NCBI GenBank assembly: GCA_027484985.1
Contig: JAIXRW010000031.1
Coordinates: 1-61,141, forward strand
From: Rhodobacter sp.
GTDB lineage: Bacteria; Pseudomonadota; Alphaproteobacteria; Rhodobacterales; Rhodobacteraceae
DNA: 61,141 nt
Direction of reading: 5' to 3'
Positions 17,222 through 25,823 of the stretch are shown here, one piece after another; the stretch's first letter is position 1; the number at the start of each line of letters is the position of its first letter. Both the position numbers and the translations under genes were made by a program. The notes under the pieces were generated by a model. It saw only the letters and a program-made list of their open reading frames with translations. It was not told where the DNA came from and searched no databases.

Positions 17222-18211
17222 TCAGGGTTTGCGGAAGCGCCATGTGGTGGTCTGGTCGTAGGTTTCGTGCGGGGCCAGGCTGATGTCGGGAAAGCCCGGA
17301 TGGTTCGGCGCATCGGGCCAGTTTTGCGCCTCGATCGCGAGGCCTTCGTGCGGGCCGCCGCCGGGGCGACGGGCATCGCGGGCATCATAGATCTGGATGC
17401 CGGGTTCGGTTGTGGCGACAACGAGCGACACGCCGGATTGACCCACCAGATGCAGGACATCGCGCAAATCTTGCCGCTGGTCAGAAAGGCAATAACAGGT
17501 ATCAAACTCAGGGGCACCCGGCCGGATGGGGCGAAGCGTGCGGAAATCCATTTCGGTGCCCTGAACGGGGCGTATCTCGCCCGTGGGGGTGAAATCGGGG
17601 GTGGTGGGAAGGTAGTGGTCGGCAGCGACGCGCAGGGAATGGCCAGAATAGGTATCGGTGCCGTCGAGGTTCCAATAGCTGTGATTGGCAAAGTTCACCA
17701 GGGTGGTGCGGTCGGTCGCCACATGCAGTTCAAGGCGCAGGGTTGCGCCATCTTCGACAGAGTAGCGGGCCGTCACGCGGCGGTTGCCGGGAAAGCCGCC
17801 TTCGCCGTGGGACAGAAACAGCGAAAGGGTGCAGGAACGTTCGGACACCTCGGACAGGGTCCAGACTTTCAGATGCGTGCCGCTATCGCCGCTATGAAGG
17901 GTATGGCGGCCGTTGAAGTTGACGTCGAAGCTGTGCGGGTGGCCGTCGATCGGGGCGGTTGCGCCGGTCAGACGGTTCACCACCGGACCGATGAGCGTGC
18001 CGTGATGTCGCATGTCGCCCTGATAATCGGCAAGTTTGTCAGAGCCGAGGGTAAGGCTGTAGGGTATGCCCTTCAGCCATACGCCCTGAAGCGCGGCGCC
18101 CCATGTCAGGATCGAGGCAGTAAGGTCGCCATGGCCGAGGGTGATGCGGCTGACTGCATGCCCCTGCCCTGTCACGCCGAAAGGCGCGATTCCGATCTGT
18201 CGTGCCGTCAT
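17222..18211 (-). CDS. galM: Aldose 1-epimerase (galactose mutarotase)
   Basis: The enzyme interconverts alpha and beta anomers of aldoses. The 329-residue protein has the GalM beta-sandwich motifs: GPVVNRLTG, NGRHTLHSG, the catalytic-histidine motif FANHSYWNLDG, and the C-terminal general-base glutamate in LAIEAQNWPDAPNHPGFP. The ATG at 18209-18211 (MTARQIGIAPFG) is preferred to a TTG at 18268. It sits alone between the RTX gene and znuA, and nothing here indicates its sugar. Confidence 0.92.
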   Translation of the reverse strand: MTARQIGIAPFGVTGQGHAVSRITLGHGDLTASILTWGAALQGVWLKGIPYSLTLGSDKLADYQGDMRHHGTLIGPVVNRLTGATAPIDGHPHSFDVNFNGRHTLHSGDSGTHLKVWTLSEVSERSCTLSLFLSHGEGGFPGNRRVTARYSVEDGATLRLELHVATDRTTLVNFANHSYWNLDGTDTYSGHSLRVAADHYLPTTPDFTPTGEIRPVQGTEMDFRTLRPIRPGAPEFDTCYCLSDQRQDLRDVLHLVGQSGVSLVVATTEPGIQIYDARDARRPGGGPHEGLAIEAQNWPDAPNHPGFPDISLAPHETYDQTTTWRFRKP

Positions 18212-18283
18212 GTCACCGCCCCACCGATACTCCGCGCCAGTGGTGACGCCTGCGGGGCGAGTGGTCAAGTGAATGACCCGCGA

Positions 18284-19219
18284 TCAGGGCGTGTTTGCGG
18301 CCGTGGACAGGCAGGTTGCGATGGAATCGGCCAAGGTGCCGATCAGGGTGCCATAGGCATCGGGACCGGAATCGCCTGTGGAACCGACAGGGTCGAGCGG
18401 GGGACCGATCCGCAGGGATGTGCCCTGTGCCAGTTGCGCGACAAGGGCGGGATCGTGCTGTGCTTCGGGAAAGATGCAGGTGGGGGGGCCGCTGCCCACC
18501 GCCTGATGCAAGGCGGCGAGTTTGGCCGCGCCGGGGGTGGTGGCATCGCCCAGCGCGACCGAGCCCAGAATGGACAGGCCGTAATGGCTGGCGAAATAGC
18601 CATAGGCATCATGGAAGACGATGAAGGGGCGGTCACGATAGGCGTCAAGGCGCGACCTGACCTGCTGGTCAAGCGCATCGATGGCATGCCGTGCCGCTTC
18701 GGCATTGGCGGCATAGGTGGCGGCGTTGTCGGGGTCGAGTTCGGCAAGCCGCGCTGCGATGAGGCCGAGCCATGCCTTAGCGTTGTCAGGGTCAAGCCAT
18801 GCGTGCGGATCGGTGTTGCCATGGTCATGCGACCCTTGGGACGGGTCGTGCAGGTGGGCGCCATCGGGGCTGTAGGGACGGCGGAAGGTTTCGGGCGCGT
18901 CAAGCAGGGCCAAGACCTGTGCTTCGGGCAGGTCAGTCAGCGCACGGCTTAGCCACGGCGTAAGGTCCGGCCCGACCCAGAACACAAAGCCGGCATCGGC
19001 CAAGGCGCGGGCCTGTGATGGCCTAAGCTGGAAGTCGTGTTCCGATGCGCCCTTGGCCAGCAAAAGCGTTGGTGTGCCCAGATCGCCCATCACTTGGGCT
19101 ACCAGAGACTGGACGGGGGGGATATCGGTCACGACCTGCGGCACTTCGGCCCGCGCGGGTGCCGCGAGGGGGGCGCAGAGCAGAAGGCTGGCCAAGGCGG
19201 ATGATATGATATAACGCAT
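18284..19219 (-). CDS. znuA: Zinc ABC transporter periplasmic binding protein
   Basis: ZnuA binds Zn2+ in the periplasm for import by ZnuBC. The 311-residue protein begins with a signal peptide (MRYIISSALASLLLCAPLAA, cleavage near ARA-EV). Metal-ligand positions fit the family: H in GASEHDFQLRPSQ, H in DPHAWLDP, H in VFHDAYGYF and the Glu/Asp region near the C-terminus. The usual His-rich loop is short (HLHDPSQGSHDHG). It is divergent from zur with a 72-bp shared promoter holding a Zur-type palindrome, so zinc starvation should induce it. Confidence 0.94.
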   Translation of the reverse strand: MRYIISSALASLLLCAPLAAPARAEVPQVVTDIPPVQSLVAQVMGDLGTPTLLLAKGASEHDFQLRPSQARALADAGFVFWVGPDLTPWLSRALTDLPEAQVLALLDAPETFRRPYSPDGAHLHDPSQGSHDHGNTDPHAWLDPDNAKAWLGLIAARLAELDPDNAATYAANAEAARHAIDALDQQVRSRLDAYRDRPFIVFHDAYGYFASHYGLSILGSVALGDATTPGAAKLAALHQAVGSGPPTCIFPEAQHDPALVAQLAQGTSLRIGPPLDPVGSTGDSGPDAYGTLIGTLADSIATCLSTAANTP

Positions 19220-19258
19220 CGAAGTGGCTGTCCGGCAGGTTCGGGCGGACCATTCTAC

Positions 19259-19271
19259 GTTATACTATAAC
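19259..19271. promoter_or_regulatory. Zur operator between znuA and zur
   Basis: GTTATACTATAAC is a 6-1-6 inverted repeat in the 72-bp region between divergent znuA and zur. It matches the alphaproteobacterial Zur motif (TGTTATAnTATAACA-like) and is an AT-rich island in GC-rich DNA. A bound Zur dimer would cover both promoters, giving zinc-dependent repression of znuA and autoregulation of zur-znuCB. Confidence 0.8.
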
Positions 19272-19291
19272 ATGTCAAGGGGCGACCGGCC

Positions 19292-19813
19292 GTGCCGCAT
19301 GACCATTCCCATTCCTGTCCGGGTTGCGCGACGGGGCCCGAGATGGCCTTTGCCAGCCATGACCATGCCCATTGCGCCAAGGATGTGATGGAGCGGGCGG
19401 AAACGGTGGCAGGGGAACAGGGCGCACGCCTGACGCCGGTTCGGCGCCGTGTGCTTGAGATCCTGCTTGAGGCGCATCGGGCGATGGGGGCCTATGAGGT
19501 GCTGGAACGGTTGGCGGCGGATGGTTTCGGCAACCAGCCCCCCGTGGCCTATCGGGCGCTGGATTTTCTGGTGGAACAGGGCATGGCGCACCGTATCCAG
19601 CGGCTGAATGCCTTTGCCGCCTGCATGCATCCGGGCGAGGCGCATGCGCCGGTGTTCCTTATCTGCCGCAGTTGCAACGCCGTGGCCGAGACCGAGGCCC
19701 TGCACGTGCGCGCGACGCTGGAGCGCGCGGCAGACGGCATGGGCTTTTCCATCGAACGCAGCACGGTCGAGGCAGTGGGCCTGTGCCCGCGCTGCCGCGG
19801 GGGGCAGGCATGA
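19292..19813 (+). CDS. zur: Zinc uptake regulator Zur (Fur family)
   Basis: This 173-residue Fur-family repressor uses a GTG start at 19292 after AAGGGG. Its winged helix lies at about residues 45-100 (LTPVRRRVLEILLE, PPVAYRALDFLVEQGMAH). The dimer domain has the structural zinc cysteines CRSC and CPRC. Unusually, the N-terminus carries a His/Cys-rich extension (HDHSHSCPGC and HDHAHC) before the DNA-binding domain. It heads the zur-znuC-znuB operon and overlaps znuC by ATGA. Confidence 0.93.
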   Translation: MPHDHSHSCPGCATGPEMAFASHDHAHCAKDVMERAETVAGEQGARLTPVRRRVLEILLEAHRAMGAYEVLERLAADGFGNQPPVAYRALDFLVEQGMAHRIQRLNAFAACMHPGEAHAPVFLICRSCNAVAETEALHVRATLERAADGMGFSIERSTVEAVGLCPRCRGGQA

Positions 19814-20610
19814 ACCTTATCGAAGCGCTCGATGTGACGGTGCGGCTGGACGGGCACGAGGTGCTGACCGGCGTGTCGATGCAGGTCAAGGCGGGCGAGA
19901 TCGTCACCATCCTTGGCCCCAACGGTTCGGGGAAATCGACGTTGCTGCGGGCGTTGCTGGGCATTTTGCCGCTGGCGGGCGGCACGGTTGTGCGCGAGCG
20001 GGGGCTGCGGGTCGGGTATGTGCCCCAACGGCTTTCTGTCGAGCGGTCTTTGCCGATGACGGTGCGGCGGTTCCTGTCCTTGCCGGTACGCGTAGGCGGG
20101 GCCGAGGCAATGCAGGCGCTGGGCCGCGTGGGCCTGCCGGATGTGGCGGGGCGGCAGATGGGCGCGCTTTCGGGCGGGCAGTTCCAGCGGGTGCTGCTTG
20201 CGCGAGCGTTGCTGTCGCAGCCACAGATTCTGGTGCTGGACGAACCCACACAGGGGCTGGACCAACCCGGCGAGGCCGCATTCTACCGGCTGATCGAAGA
20301 GGTGCGGCGGGAAACCGGGGTGGCGGTACTGATGGTAAGCCATGATCTGCATGTCGTCATGGCGGCATCGGATCGGGTGATCTGCCTGAACGGGCATATC
20401 TGCTGTGAGGGGACACCGCGCGTGGTGTCAACCGCGCCGGAATACCGGGCACTGTTCGGCCTTGGGACGCAAGGGGCATTGGCACTTTATCAGCATGTGC
20501 ACGACCACAGCCATGAAGAGGGCGCCGGACATTCGCACGGGCACCACGCGCATGGCCCCCATTCGCACGGACATTCGCATGTCGCAGATGCAGAGCATGA
20601 CCATGTTTGA
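19810..20610 (+). CDS. znuC: Zinc ABC transporter ATPase
   Basis: ZnuC powers zinc import with ZnuB. The 266-residue protein has Walker A GPNGSGKST, signature LSGGQ and Walker B ILVLDEPT, followed by the SHD switch histidine. The last ~40 residues form a His-rich tail (HDHSHEEG, HSHGHHAHG, HSHGHSH), an extension seen in some ZnuC proteins and a likely zinc-binding or sensing tail. The ATG at 19810 overlaps the zur stop, and the 3' end overlaps znuB. Confidence 0.94.
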   Translation: MNLIEALDVTVRLDGHEVLTGVSMQVKAGEIVTILGPNGSGKSTLLRALLGILPLAGGTVVRERGLRVGYVPQRLSVERSLPMTVRRFLSLPVRVGGAEAMQALGRVGLPDVAGRQMGALSGGQFQRVLLARALLSQPQILVLDEPTQGLDQPGEAAFYRLIEEVRRETGVAVLMVSHDLHVVMAASDRVICLNGHICCEGTPRVVSTAPEYRALFGLGTQGALALYQHVHDHSHEEGAGHSHGHHAHGPHSHGHSHVADAEHDHV

Positions 20611-21394
20611 TGATTTTCTGGTGCGGGCCGCGCTGGCCGGGGTGGGGCTGTCGCTGGCGACGGGGCCGCTTGGGTCATTCGTGGTGTGGCGGCGGATGGC
20701 CTATTTCGGGGATGCGACATCGCACGCCGCTATTTTGGGCGTGGCGCTGGCACTGGCCACGGACCTGCCCGTGGGAATCGGCACGCTGGGCGTGGCGCTT
20801 GCGATGGCGGTCACGGTAGCCACCTTGGCGGCGCGGGGCTGGGCGATGGACACGACGCTGGGCGTGCTGGCACATTCGGCGCTGGCCATCGGGCTGGTGG
20901 CGGTCAGTTTCGTGCCCGGCGCGCGCACCGACCTGCAAGCCTATCTGTTCGGTGACATTCTGGCGGTTTCGGCACAAGACCTGTGGTTTGTCTGGGCCGG
21001 GGCGGGGCTGGTGCTGACGCTGCTGGTCTGGCGGTGGCAGGCGCTGCTGACGGCCACGCTGAACGCCGACCTTGCCCATGCCTCGGGGCTGAACCCCGAC
21101 CGCGAGCGGCTGGTGCTGACGGTTGCGCTGGCGGTGGTGGTGGCAGTTGCGCTGAAGATCGTGGGGGCGCTGCTGATCGCGGCGATGCTGATCATTCCGG
21201 CGGCGGCAGCGCGGGGGCTGGCGCGCAACCCCGAAAGCATGGCGGTGATGGCCACGCTGTTCGGGGCGGGCGCGGTTCTGGGCGGGTTGCAGCTTTCGCT
21301 TTGGCAAGACACACCTGCGGGGCCGTCGATCATTGCGGTTGCGGCGGGGCTGTTCGCGCTATCGGCCGGTCTGGGCCGGTCGCTGCGCCGTTGA
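20597..21394 (+). CDS. znuB: Zinc ABC transporter permease
   Basis: This 265-residue ABC-3 family permease has about eight or nine hydrophobic segments and typical sequence: WRRMAYFGDATSHAAILG, the DTTLGVLAHSALAIG segment and a LKIVGALLIAAMLIIPAA motif. The start is uncertain because ATGs at 20579, 20588 (out of frame), 20597 and 20603 crowd the end of znuC. I chose 20597 (MTMFDDFLVRAAL). It completes the zur-znuC-znuB operon. Confidence 0.93.
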   Translation: MTMFDDFLVRAALAGVGLSLATGPLGSFVVWRRMAYFGDATSHAAILGVALALATDLPVGIGTLGVALAMAVTVATLAARGWAMDTTLGVLAHSALAIGLVAVSFVPGARTDLQAYLFGDILAVSAQDLWFVWAGAGLVLTLLVWRWQALLTATLNADLAHASGLNPDRERLVLTVALAVVVAVALKIVGALLIAAMLIIPAAAARGLARNPESMAVMATLFGAGAVLGGLQLSLWQDTPAGPSIIAVAAGLFALSAGLGRSLRR

Positions 21395-21555
21395 GGCGGG
21401 GCGGCGGCCAGCCGTTCCCGCCGAACCGCGGGGAAGGCAGGTCGCGCATTTGACAGCAATGTCGTTTTCGTCTGCCAAGGGTCGGGATGACTTGCCCGTT
21501 TGCGTGCGGTTGGGGCAGATAGGGGCAAACCCTTTTGCGCCCGGAGCATGCCCCC

Positions 21556-24054
21556 ATGAAAACCCATGTCAAAGCCCTTGTCGTCGGTGGCGGTGCCGTC
21601 GGGAACGGGATTGCCTATCACCTTGCCAAGGCCGGGTGGGATACGATGCTGGTCGAGCGCGACGAGCTTACCGCAGGTTCGACATGGCACGCGGCGGGGT
21701 TGCTGCCGCTGTTCAACATGTCGTTCGCGACGACGCATATCCACAAATACTCGGTCGATTTCTACAAGGGGCTAGAGGCCGAGACGGGGCTGAACCCCGG
21801 TTTCTATGTGGTGGGCAACCTGCGCATGGCGCAGACGCAGGAGCGGATGGACGAATACATGCTGTATTCGTCGGTGGCCGAGACGGCGGGGGTGTATCAC
21901 GAATTCCTGTCGCCGAAGGAGATTGCGGAGCGGTGGCCGCTGGTGCGGACCGAAGACCTGAAAGGCGCGCTGTTCCACCCGCAGGACGGCTATATCAACC
22001 CCGCCGACGTGACGCAGGCCATGGCCAAGGGCGCGCGGCAGTTCGGGGCAACGATCGAGCGGAAGATCCAGGTCGATGCCTATCGCTGGACGGGCAGCGA
22101 ATGGATCGTTTCGTGCACGCGGATGGTGGAACAGGGCGGCAACCTTGTGGCATCGGACGAGAAGTTCGAGATCCATGCCGAGCATGTGGTGACGGCGACG
22201 GGCAACCATGCCCAGCGCACAGCGCGTCTGTTGGGGATCAAGATCCCCGCGATTCCGGTCGAACACCAGTATATCGTGACCGAGCCTGACCCCGCGCTGG
22301 TGGAATGGCGTAAGACCAACCCGCAGCACCCCGTTCTACGCGATGCGGACGCCAAATGGTATGTACGCGAAGAACGCGGCGGCTGGATTTTGGGCCCCTA
22401 TGAGCGGAACGCGCCCGCGCGGTTCCTATATGATGTGCCGCAGTCGTTCCGTGCCGATCTGTTCCCGCTGGACCTCGAGCGGATCGAGGCGGAATACATG
22501 TCGATGATCCATCGCCTGCCGTCATCGGAAACGGTGGGGCTGAAGGACGATTACAACGGGCCGATCTGCTATACGCCCGATGGCAACCCGCTGGTCGGGC
22601 CTGCACCGGGGCTGCGGAACATGTGGCTGGCCGAAGGGTTCAGCTTTGGCATCACGGCGGCTGGCGGGACGGGGTATTACCTTGCCCAGATGATGGTGAA
22701 TGGCGAGGCCGAGATCGATATGGCCAGCCTTGACCCGCGGCGTTACGGCAACTGGATGACGACCGAATATGCGGCGCGGAAGAACGAGGAATGCTATGAG
22801 CATGTCTTCATCCTGCACCATCCGGATGAAGAGCGTGAAGCCTGCCGCCCGCTGCGCACCGCGCCCGTCTATGACCGCCAGAAAGAGTTGGGCGCGCAAT
22901 TCGGGCAGGTGAATGGTTGGGAGCGGCCGATCTATTACGGGCCGAAGGACGCTCCGGAAGACTTCGACCACAACTCGCGCAGCTTCCGCCGTGGCGGCTG
23001 GTGGCAATATGCGGTGGACGAGGCCAAGGCCATTCGCGAGACGGCAGGGCTGATCGACGCCACGGCGTTCACCAAGCATCTGGTGCGCGGACCGGGGGCG
23101 ACGGCCTTCCTTGACTGGTTCACCTGCAACGCGCTGCCCAAGGTGGGGCGGATCAACCTGACCTATGCGCTGACCCCTGCGGGCACAACGCGGACGGAAT
23201 ACACCATCGTGCGGAACGGCGAGAACGACTATTACCTTGTTTCGGCAGGTGCCTGGACGACCTATGACGGCGATTACCTGAAGAAATGCGCTGAAGATTT
23301 CATGGGCCGCGGTGGCGGGTATATCGACATCCATGACGTGACGACCCAATGGGGGGTGTTCGCGCTGGCAGGGCCGAACAGCCGCGCCATCCTGAAGGAA
23401 CTGGTCAAGGACGCCGACCCCGACACGGTACTGTCGAACAAGCGTTTCCCCTGGCTGTCGGCGCGGAAGATCGAGTTGGGGATGTGCCCCGTCAATGCGA
23501 TCCGCGTGGCCTATACGGGGGAACTCGGTTGGGAACTTCACCACCCGATCGAGATGCAGCGCTATCTGTGGGATCAGTTGATGGTGGCGGGTGCGAAGCA
23601 CGGGATGAAGCTGGTGGGTGCCCGCGCCCAGAACTGGCTGCGGCAGGAGAAGAGCTATCGCGCCTTCGGCAACGAGCTGGGCCGCGATGCGACCCCGCTG
23701 GAGGCCGCGCTGGACCGTTTTGTCGACCTGTCGAAGGACTTTCAGGGCAAGGAAGCGATGCTGGCGACGGGAATCCGTTCAAAATGCGTGACCGTGCTGA
23801 TCGACGGGCCGGCCGATACCGACCCGTGGGGCAAGGAGGCGCTGGTGGTGAATGGCGAGAAGATCGGGCGTCTGACCAGTGGCGGCTATTCGGTGGCCTT
23901 CGGCAAGCAGATCGGCATGGGCTATGTGCGGCCCGATCTGGCGGAAGTGGGCACCAAGATGCAGGTCCGCATCAACCGCGAGCTTTGGGATGCCGTGGTC
24001 GTGGAGGACAGCCCGTTCGACCCGAGCAATGCTCGCATCCGTGTGGATGGCTGA
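21556..24054 (+). CDS. Dimethylglycine/sarcosine dehydrogenase-like flavoprotein with GcvT domain
   Basis: This 832-residue protein has an N-terminal DAO-type FAD domain (VVGGGAVGNGIAYHLAKAG, residues ~7-25) and the family's GSTWHAAGLLP motif, whose histidine carries covalent FAD in the known dehydrogenases. A FAO-type middle region follows. A C-terminal GcvT-like folate-binding pair of domains comes from ~residue 455 (IDATAFTKHLVRGPGATAF; ALAGPNSRAIL; GELGWELH). It should oxidatively demethylate an N-methyl amino acid, passing one-carbon units to tetrahydrofolate. Dimethylglycine or sarcosine is likely, but sequence alone does not fix the substrate. The ATG at 21556 follows CGGAG; it appears monocistronic. 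Confidence 0.88.
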   Translation: MKTHVKALVVGGGAVGNGIAYHLAKAGWDTMLVERDELTAGSTWHAAGLLPLFNMSFATTHIHKYSVDFYKGLEAETGLNPGFYVVGNLRMAQTQERMDEYMLYSSVAETAGVYHEFLSPKEIAERWPLVRTEDLKGALFHPQDGYINPADVTQAMAKGARQFGATIERKIQVDAYRWTGSEWIVSCTRMVEQGGNLVASDEKFEIHAEHVVTATGNHAQRTARLLGIKIPAIPVEHQYIVTEPDPALVEWRKTNPQHPVLRDADAKWYVREERGGWILGPYERNAPARFLYDVPQSFRADLFPLDLERIEAEYMSMIHRLPSSETVGLKDDYNGPICYTPDGNPLVGPAPGLRNMWLAEGFSFGITAAGGTGYYLAQMMVNGEAEIDMASLDPRRYGNWMTTEYAARKNEECYEHVFILHHPDEEREACRPLRTAPVYDRQKELGAQFGQVNGWERPIYYGPKDAPEDFDHNSRSFRRGGWWQYAVDEAKAIRETAGLIDATAFTKHLVRGPGATAFLDWFTCNALPKVGRINLTYALTPAGTTRTEYTIVRNGENDYYLVSAGAWTTYDGDYLKKCAEDFMGRGGGYIDIHDVTTQWGVFALAGPNSRAILKELVKDADPDTVLSNKRFPWLSARKIELGMCPVNAIRVAYTGELGWELHHPIEMQRYLWDQLMVAGAKHGMKLVGARAQNWLRQEKSYRAFGNELGRDATPLEAALDRFVDLSKDFQGKEAMLATGIRSKCVTVLIDGPADTDPWGKEALVVNGEKIGRLTSGGYSVAFGKQIGMGYVRPDLAEVGTKMQVRINRELWDAVVVEDSPFDPSNARIRVDG

Positions 24055-24057
24055 ACT

Positions 24058-24148
24058 GGTGGGGGCAGAGGCCAGCCCCCCGCACCAAGCCAAATCAGCG
24101 GGGGGCCAGCCCCCCGCACCCCCCGGGATATTTGAAGGCAGAAAATGA
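24058..24148 (-). repeat. Dispersed palindromic element, copy B, with a partial second copy
   Basis: A complete copy (24098-24146: GCGGGGGG/CCCCCCGC stem, CCCCCCGGGATATTT, GAAGGCAGAAAATG) is preceded by a partial one (24058-24090, ending GCCAGCCCCCCGCACC). Both sit immediately after the flavoprotein stop codon. The complete copy matches that at 8669-8726 almost throughout. Confidence 0.75.
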
Positions 24149-24272
24149 GGAGGCGCGGCGCGGGCTGCGCCCTTTTGACCTGTGGCGTATGAGGTGCCGG
24201 GTGAACAGGGATCGGTATCGGAATTTTTCCGAACTTTCGGCGTGAGAGGTCGAGGGCGTCGATTTTCGCATC

Positions 24273-24794
24273 GTGGTCGAGGACCGACCGGGCGGGCTGC
24301 TGGTCATGGCGCCACATGGCGGCTTAATTGAACCCGGCACATCGCTTATCGCGAGGGCAATAGCGGGTACGGACAGGTCACTTTACCTTTTCGAAGGGCT
24401 GCGGCGCGGGCGCAAGCATGGCGAACTGCACATAACCTCGGAGCGTTTCGACGAACCGGGCGCTTTGCGGATGACGGCGGAAGCGTCAGGAATCGTGGCC
24501 GTGCATGGGCGTGCCGATCTGCAAGATGGGCGGCTGGACGGGCAGACGGTCTGGGTTGGCGGGCGCGATGCCAAGGGACGGAAGCGGGTGGTTGCCGCCT
24601 TGCAGCGCGCCGGGTTTCCGGCGGTTGTCGCGATGCACGCCCTTACGGGCCAGGCGGTGGACAATATCTGCGATCGTGGCCTTACGGGTGCAGGCGTTCA
24701 GTTGGAGTTATCGAGGAGTCTTCGGCAAGAACTGGAAGCCGATGCTTTGCGACATGACGCTTTTGCGAGGGCGGTCAGAGATGGATCAGCCTGA
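24273..24794 (+). CDS. Poly-gamma-glutamate hydrolase-like protein (PghP family)
   Basis: This protein of about 173 residues matches the zinc-dependent gamma-polyglutamate hydrolases, known mainly from Bacillus phages. Family landmarks in order: MAPHGGLIEPGTS, LYLFEGLRRG, LHITSERFDEP, IVAVHGR, VWVGGRDAKG and GVQLELSRSLR. The reaction would be endo-cleavage of gamma-linked glutamate polymers. The start is doubtful: GTG at 24273 is the only conventional start after an in-frame TGA at 24243, yet GVDFRIVVEDRP upstream of it also looks family-like, so a few N-terminal residues may use a rarer start or have been lost. It overlaps the convergent lysozyme gene by 9 bases. Confidence 0.75.
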   Translation: MVEDRPGGLLVMAPHGGLIEPGTSLIARAIAGTDRSLYLFEGLRRGRKHGELHITSERFDEPGALRMTAEASGIVAVHGRADLQDGRLDGQTVWVGGRDAKGRKRVVAALQRAGFPAVVAMHALTGQAVDNICDRGLTGAGVQLELSRSLRQELEADALRHDAFARAVRDGSA

Positions 24795-25568
24795 ATTCCG
24801 GGCGAGCCATGCGCTCCACTCGGCGGTGCTGCCGTTGAAGGCGTTCAGGTCCACCGCGCCCGGCACGCCGGGGACATTTCCTGTGCTGGAATACTGCCAG
24901 AAGGTCCAGGGGCGACCGCCGTAAAGCTCGTCCGGGTGGGCGGCGACGGAGCGGAGCCAGAAGTCGTAGGGGCCGACACGCCACAGTTGGGTGTCGCGGT
25001 AGAAATCGACAGATGTGTAGATCAGGGGGCGCTGGCCGTAATGGGCCTCGACTGTTTGCAGGAAGATGCGGGCTTCGGCGCGGATGACTTCGGGGCTGCG
25101 GCGGAGGGTGCAGGTGGGGGAAAACGGTGTCCATTCCATGTCAAGCACGGGGGGAAGAGCGCCTGCATCGCGCGGGACATGAGCGATGAACCAGCGCGCC
25201 TGTTCGGCAGCGGGGCGGCAGTGGTAGAAGAAATGATAAGCGCCATGGGCCACGCCCGCGCGGCGGGCGGCGAACCAGTTGGCGCGGAAAGCAGGGTCGA
25301 GGATATCACCGCCCTCGGTCGCCTTGAGCCATGCGAAGGTGACCCCATTGGCGCGGGCGGTGCGCCAGTCGATTTCTGGCTGGTGGCGCGAGGCGTCGAT
25401 GCCGTGGACGGGGTGGTCTTGCGGCGGGCGGAAGCCGAAATCATGCGGGGCGCTATCGGCAAAGTTCAGGCGCTGGGCAGGTTGGCCATAAGGGGCCGCT
25501 GCCTGCGGGACGGACTGGGCGCAAGCGGCGAGGGTGAGGGCGACGGTCAGGGTAAGGGCTCGGATCAT
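24786..25568 (-). CDS. GH25-family lysozyme lipoprotein
   Basis: This 260-residue protein has a lipoprotein signal (MIRALTLTVALTLAACAQ, lipobox LAAC with Cys16). A GH25 muramidase domain follows at ~residues 45-260: VHGIDASRHQPEIDW with the catalytic-region aspartate, FAWLKATEGGDILDP, GAYHFFYHC, VLDMEWTPF with the DxE pair, and PLIYTSVDFYRD. It would hydrolyse peptidoglycan from the periplasmic side of a membrane. Phage endolysins use the same fold, but the lipobox argues for a cellular role in wall remodelling. Confidence 0.9.
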   Translation of the reverse strand: MIRALTLTVALTLAACAQSVPQAAAPYGQPAQRLNFADSAPHDFGFRPPQDHPVHGIDASRHQPEIDWRTARANGVTFAWLKATEGGDILDPAFRANWFAARRAGVAHGAYHFFYHCRPAAEQARWFIAHVPRDAGALPPVLDMEWTPFSPTCTLRRSPEVIRAEARIFLQTVEAHYGQRPLIYTSVDFYRDTQLWRVGPYDFWLRSVAAHPDELYGGRPWTFWQYSSTGNVPGVPGAVDLNAFNGSTAEWSAWLARNSG

Positions 25569-25823
25569 ATGCGGATGCTGCCATGACCACGGAGCCCTGT
25601 CACCCGAGGTTGTGCACCATGGCGACATTCATATGAAAGTTGCGTGACTTATGAACCGGGGCATAATGGACGTTCGTCATGATCTTGCGACTGGACGGAC
25701 GAGGGCGTTAGGGTTCACTGGGGTGCTTCACCCTTACCCAAATGCCCGTTCTTTGCAGCGGGCATGGCGGGACCATCAGCGAAAAAGCGGCGTGCCGGGC
25801 GGGCCAAGGGTCGGAAGCGACGC
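25569..25823. other. Intergenic region with hairpins and a decayed repeat copy
   Basis: These 255 bp separate two minus-strand genes. They hold a GGGTG-CTT-CACCC hairpin, CTTCACCCTTACCCAAATG (a weak match to the palindromic-element core), and a GCCCG/CGGGC hairpin near 25743-25765. No gene is seen. A terminator for the DAO-type oxidoreductase is plausible but lacks a T tract. Confidence 0.45.

Noticed and set aside
17267..18952. A 561-codon plus-strand open frame across galM and znuA
   Set aside because: It spans two well-identified minus-strand genes and the gap between them. Its translation has no family features.
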